A stretch of 64,000 nucleotides of DNA from Torymus aiolomorphi. Taxonomy: Eukaryota; Arthropoda; Insecta; Hymenoptera; Torymidae. The stretch is taken from positions 114,125,235-114,189,234 of the forward strand of contig CM070874.1 in the NCBI GenBank assembly GCA_036365515.1, in the 5' to 3' direction. The notes below the pieces were generated by a model that was not told where the DNA came from, searched no databases, and worked only from the letters and a program-made list of their open reading frames with translations. Both the position numbers and the translations under genes were made by a program. Of the stretch, positions 57,690-64,000 are shown piece by piece (within the stretch, counting starts at the first letter, position 1; each line of letters starts with the position of its first letter).

Positions 57690-58800
57690 CATGCCTCATG
57701 CTTTCGTGCGCGCAGATATTGTACAGCAGTGCGAGGTATTAAGTAATGCAGATACAATATTTGTTTTGCTATTTATAAGAAGAATATTTCCTCGCTCATG
57801 TCTAACGAGGTCGTTTCTCTTTGCCTTTTATCAACTGGTCGTCCGAGCGTTTTTAAAAATTCTGCAGCTGGATTTATTTCTTACAACGCGTACAGTTACC
57901 GTACGAGTCTAATTTTATTAAATGACGTAAAAAATGGTGTCTCCGTGATTCATGCGTTTTCCACTTAAGTGGCATTGTTGACTTCGTTATCGCGCAATAA
58001 CATGTGGTTTTCCGTGAAACGAATAATTTAATATTGAATTTTTTTTCTTTCTCGAATTAAAGATATTATTTTTCGCGCAAAATCGCAAAAATGTTTACAA
58101 ATATTAAAATCATTCATTCTTATCGTGTTTTTGTGTAAATTGATATATATATATATATTAAAGTATTGTGTATATCATCAAAGTCGTTACTTGGATTAAA
58201 GTCTCCCCTCGGTAACCAAAAATATCCCCACCTTACATGTTCATATAAATAGTATTATTAGCCCTCTCGAAGTCAACTGGGGTGATTAATCACTGCATTG
58301 GACGTCAATTATTCCTCTGACGAAAATTTCGGAGACTAGATATAAGCTTAGTATAAATCAATAAAGGTTTACAAATAAATCGTATACTTAATTTACGCGT
58401 TTTACGTTTTTTTCTTATCACAAATAAATAAATCATGCAAGATATTAAAATATCTTTAGTTATAATCAGATATATAAATATAGTTATATTCCATCATATT
58501 CAATTTTACGAGTAATTAATTATTTTATTATTGGCGTATCATTTTTCAATTAAACAACAGTCAACTGTTAATATAAATCAAAACAAAAGATAAATCATTA
58601 TAATACTATATTACTAAAATGCACTAAAAATAAGAAAAAACCTTCACTTGATTGTTTTGCAAAGTCACAAAAATGTTCATCAAATGGATTTTCCATACAA
58701 AACCATACCGGGATAAACGAATGACCCACGAATTTCCCACGGACTCTCAAACGATCCCGTAATCACGCTCATTTCACGTAAAACAAAGCGACCGCTGCCC
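57690..58800. other. Intergenic DNA without supported genes
   Basis: Mostly AT-rich; a (TA)n run lies at about 58143-58157. Short ORFs here have no motif. Confidence 0.45.
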
Positions 58801-59550
58801 ACGATAATATCCTCAACCTGCCCCAAAAAAGTGGCAGTCCCCCCTTGCATCACCTGCTCGACGCTGCGCTACCTACTCACCCAATTATCCCCATCATTCA
58901 AACGATCCCTCGCTTTCGCTCTTCACATTTTACTCCTCCTGCTTATATTATACTCCTCACTCTGTCACGGTGTGCGCAGGTTGGCAGCCCTTGCGCGTGG
59001 GAATCACGCTCCGTCTCTCTCTCTCCCTCGCGCAAAACAACGACCGAGAGAACCAGCGGCAGCAGCAGGTTGCTGCTTACTTTATACTCGTGCACTTGTA
59101 ACGACCACAGCCAGCCGCAGCGCGCACAGTCAGCACTCGGCTCCTCCGGTGTGTGCATCGCCTATATAGGTAGGATACGTTACCAGAATATAGGCATACA
59201 CAAGTTGAGTGCGAGTGAGAGAGAGGGAACCCGGATACACACACAGCTGCGTGCGTGCGAGCAGCGGGAGAGAGAAAATGGCGACGAGCCATCGGCGGCT
59301 GCATCGTCGTCGTCGCGGCGGCCGCAGCTAATGTCGGGTGCATGTAACAGCGCATGCTGCTGCGGAGCGGAGAGCGGACGGTTGCTGGTGTTGTGTGATA
59401 TTATATTATGCTGCCGTGGCCTGCTGCCGCGCCACGGCGACGAGGACGAGGCGCCGCTGTTGCTGCCGTCGTCCTGGGGGAGAAGAATCAAGGCTGGTGA
59501 TAAGTGAGAGGACGTGAGAGAGAAAGAAAGAGAGAGATAGAGAGGGAGAC
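58800..59550 (+). promoter_or_regulatory. GC-rich promoter and 5' UTR region of NKAIN
   Basis: A CpG- and GCNGCN-rich stretch directly upstream of the NKAIN start. ORFs on both strands here are compositional. TTATATTATACTCC near 58943 could serve as a TATA element; the start site is not defined. Confidence 0.45.

Positions 59551-64000
<4,450 letters not shown>

Overview
The window looks like nuclear DNA from an insect. It is AT-rich, has spliced genes with GT-AG introns (70 bp to more than 2 kb), exons clearly more GC-rich than the introns, scattered CpG/GCGC-rich islands, and many transposable elements. An odorant-binding-protein-like gene and an NKAIN gene fit an insect. A wasp-like hymenopteran is plausible but is only an inference. 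All gene models were assembled by eye from splice sites, reading phase and family motifs.

Layout. 1-2.53 kb: three foldback elements with shared ends (CCCTAG/CGG...) and 2-bp A/T target duplications. 3.43-7.62 kb: a 4.2-kb DNA transposon with about 430-bp inverted repeats and a frameshifted transposase on the minus strand. 7.88-12.73 kb (+): a complete seven-exon short-chain dehydrogenase (324 aa) with two TA-flanked MITEs in its introns. 14.65-15.40 kb (+): a complete five-exon odorant-binding-protein-like gene (151 aa). 17.5-46 kb: mostly transposon relics, MITEs and GC islands. It includes a 3.2-kb TTAA-flanked element with a Mutator-like/Kolobok-like transposase, inserted in a decayed gag-pol retroelement, and two TATA-bearing first-exon candidates. 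46.06-51.39 kb (+): a second SDR gene (305 aa), a paralogue of the first that has lost several active-site residues; its coding start is preceded by a splice acceptor, so its promoter lies upstream. 52.28-56.12 kb (-): an OTU cysteine-protease-domain gene, 5' end unresolved, with a Penelope-like retroelement remnant in its last intron. 57.21-57.55 kb (-): a tiny three-exon gene for a 63-aa secreted peptide with a CX3C-X16-CX3C pattern. 59.55 kb to the end (+): the first four coding exons of NKAIN (Na,K-ATPase beta-1 interacting protein), running off the window.

The host genes do not form an obvious pathway. The two SDRs are a diverged pair flanking the odorant-binding-like gene. The SDRs and NKAIN are predicted membrane proteins; the odorant-binding-like protein and the mini-peptide are secreted. 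Much of the novelty lies in the mobile elements: a foldback family with five copies, a cohort of TTAA/GG elements that may be mobilised by the Kolobok-like transposase, and two hammerhead-ribozyme-like cores linked to Penelope-like sequences, one inside a 285-bp insert with a 13-bp target duplication.
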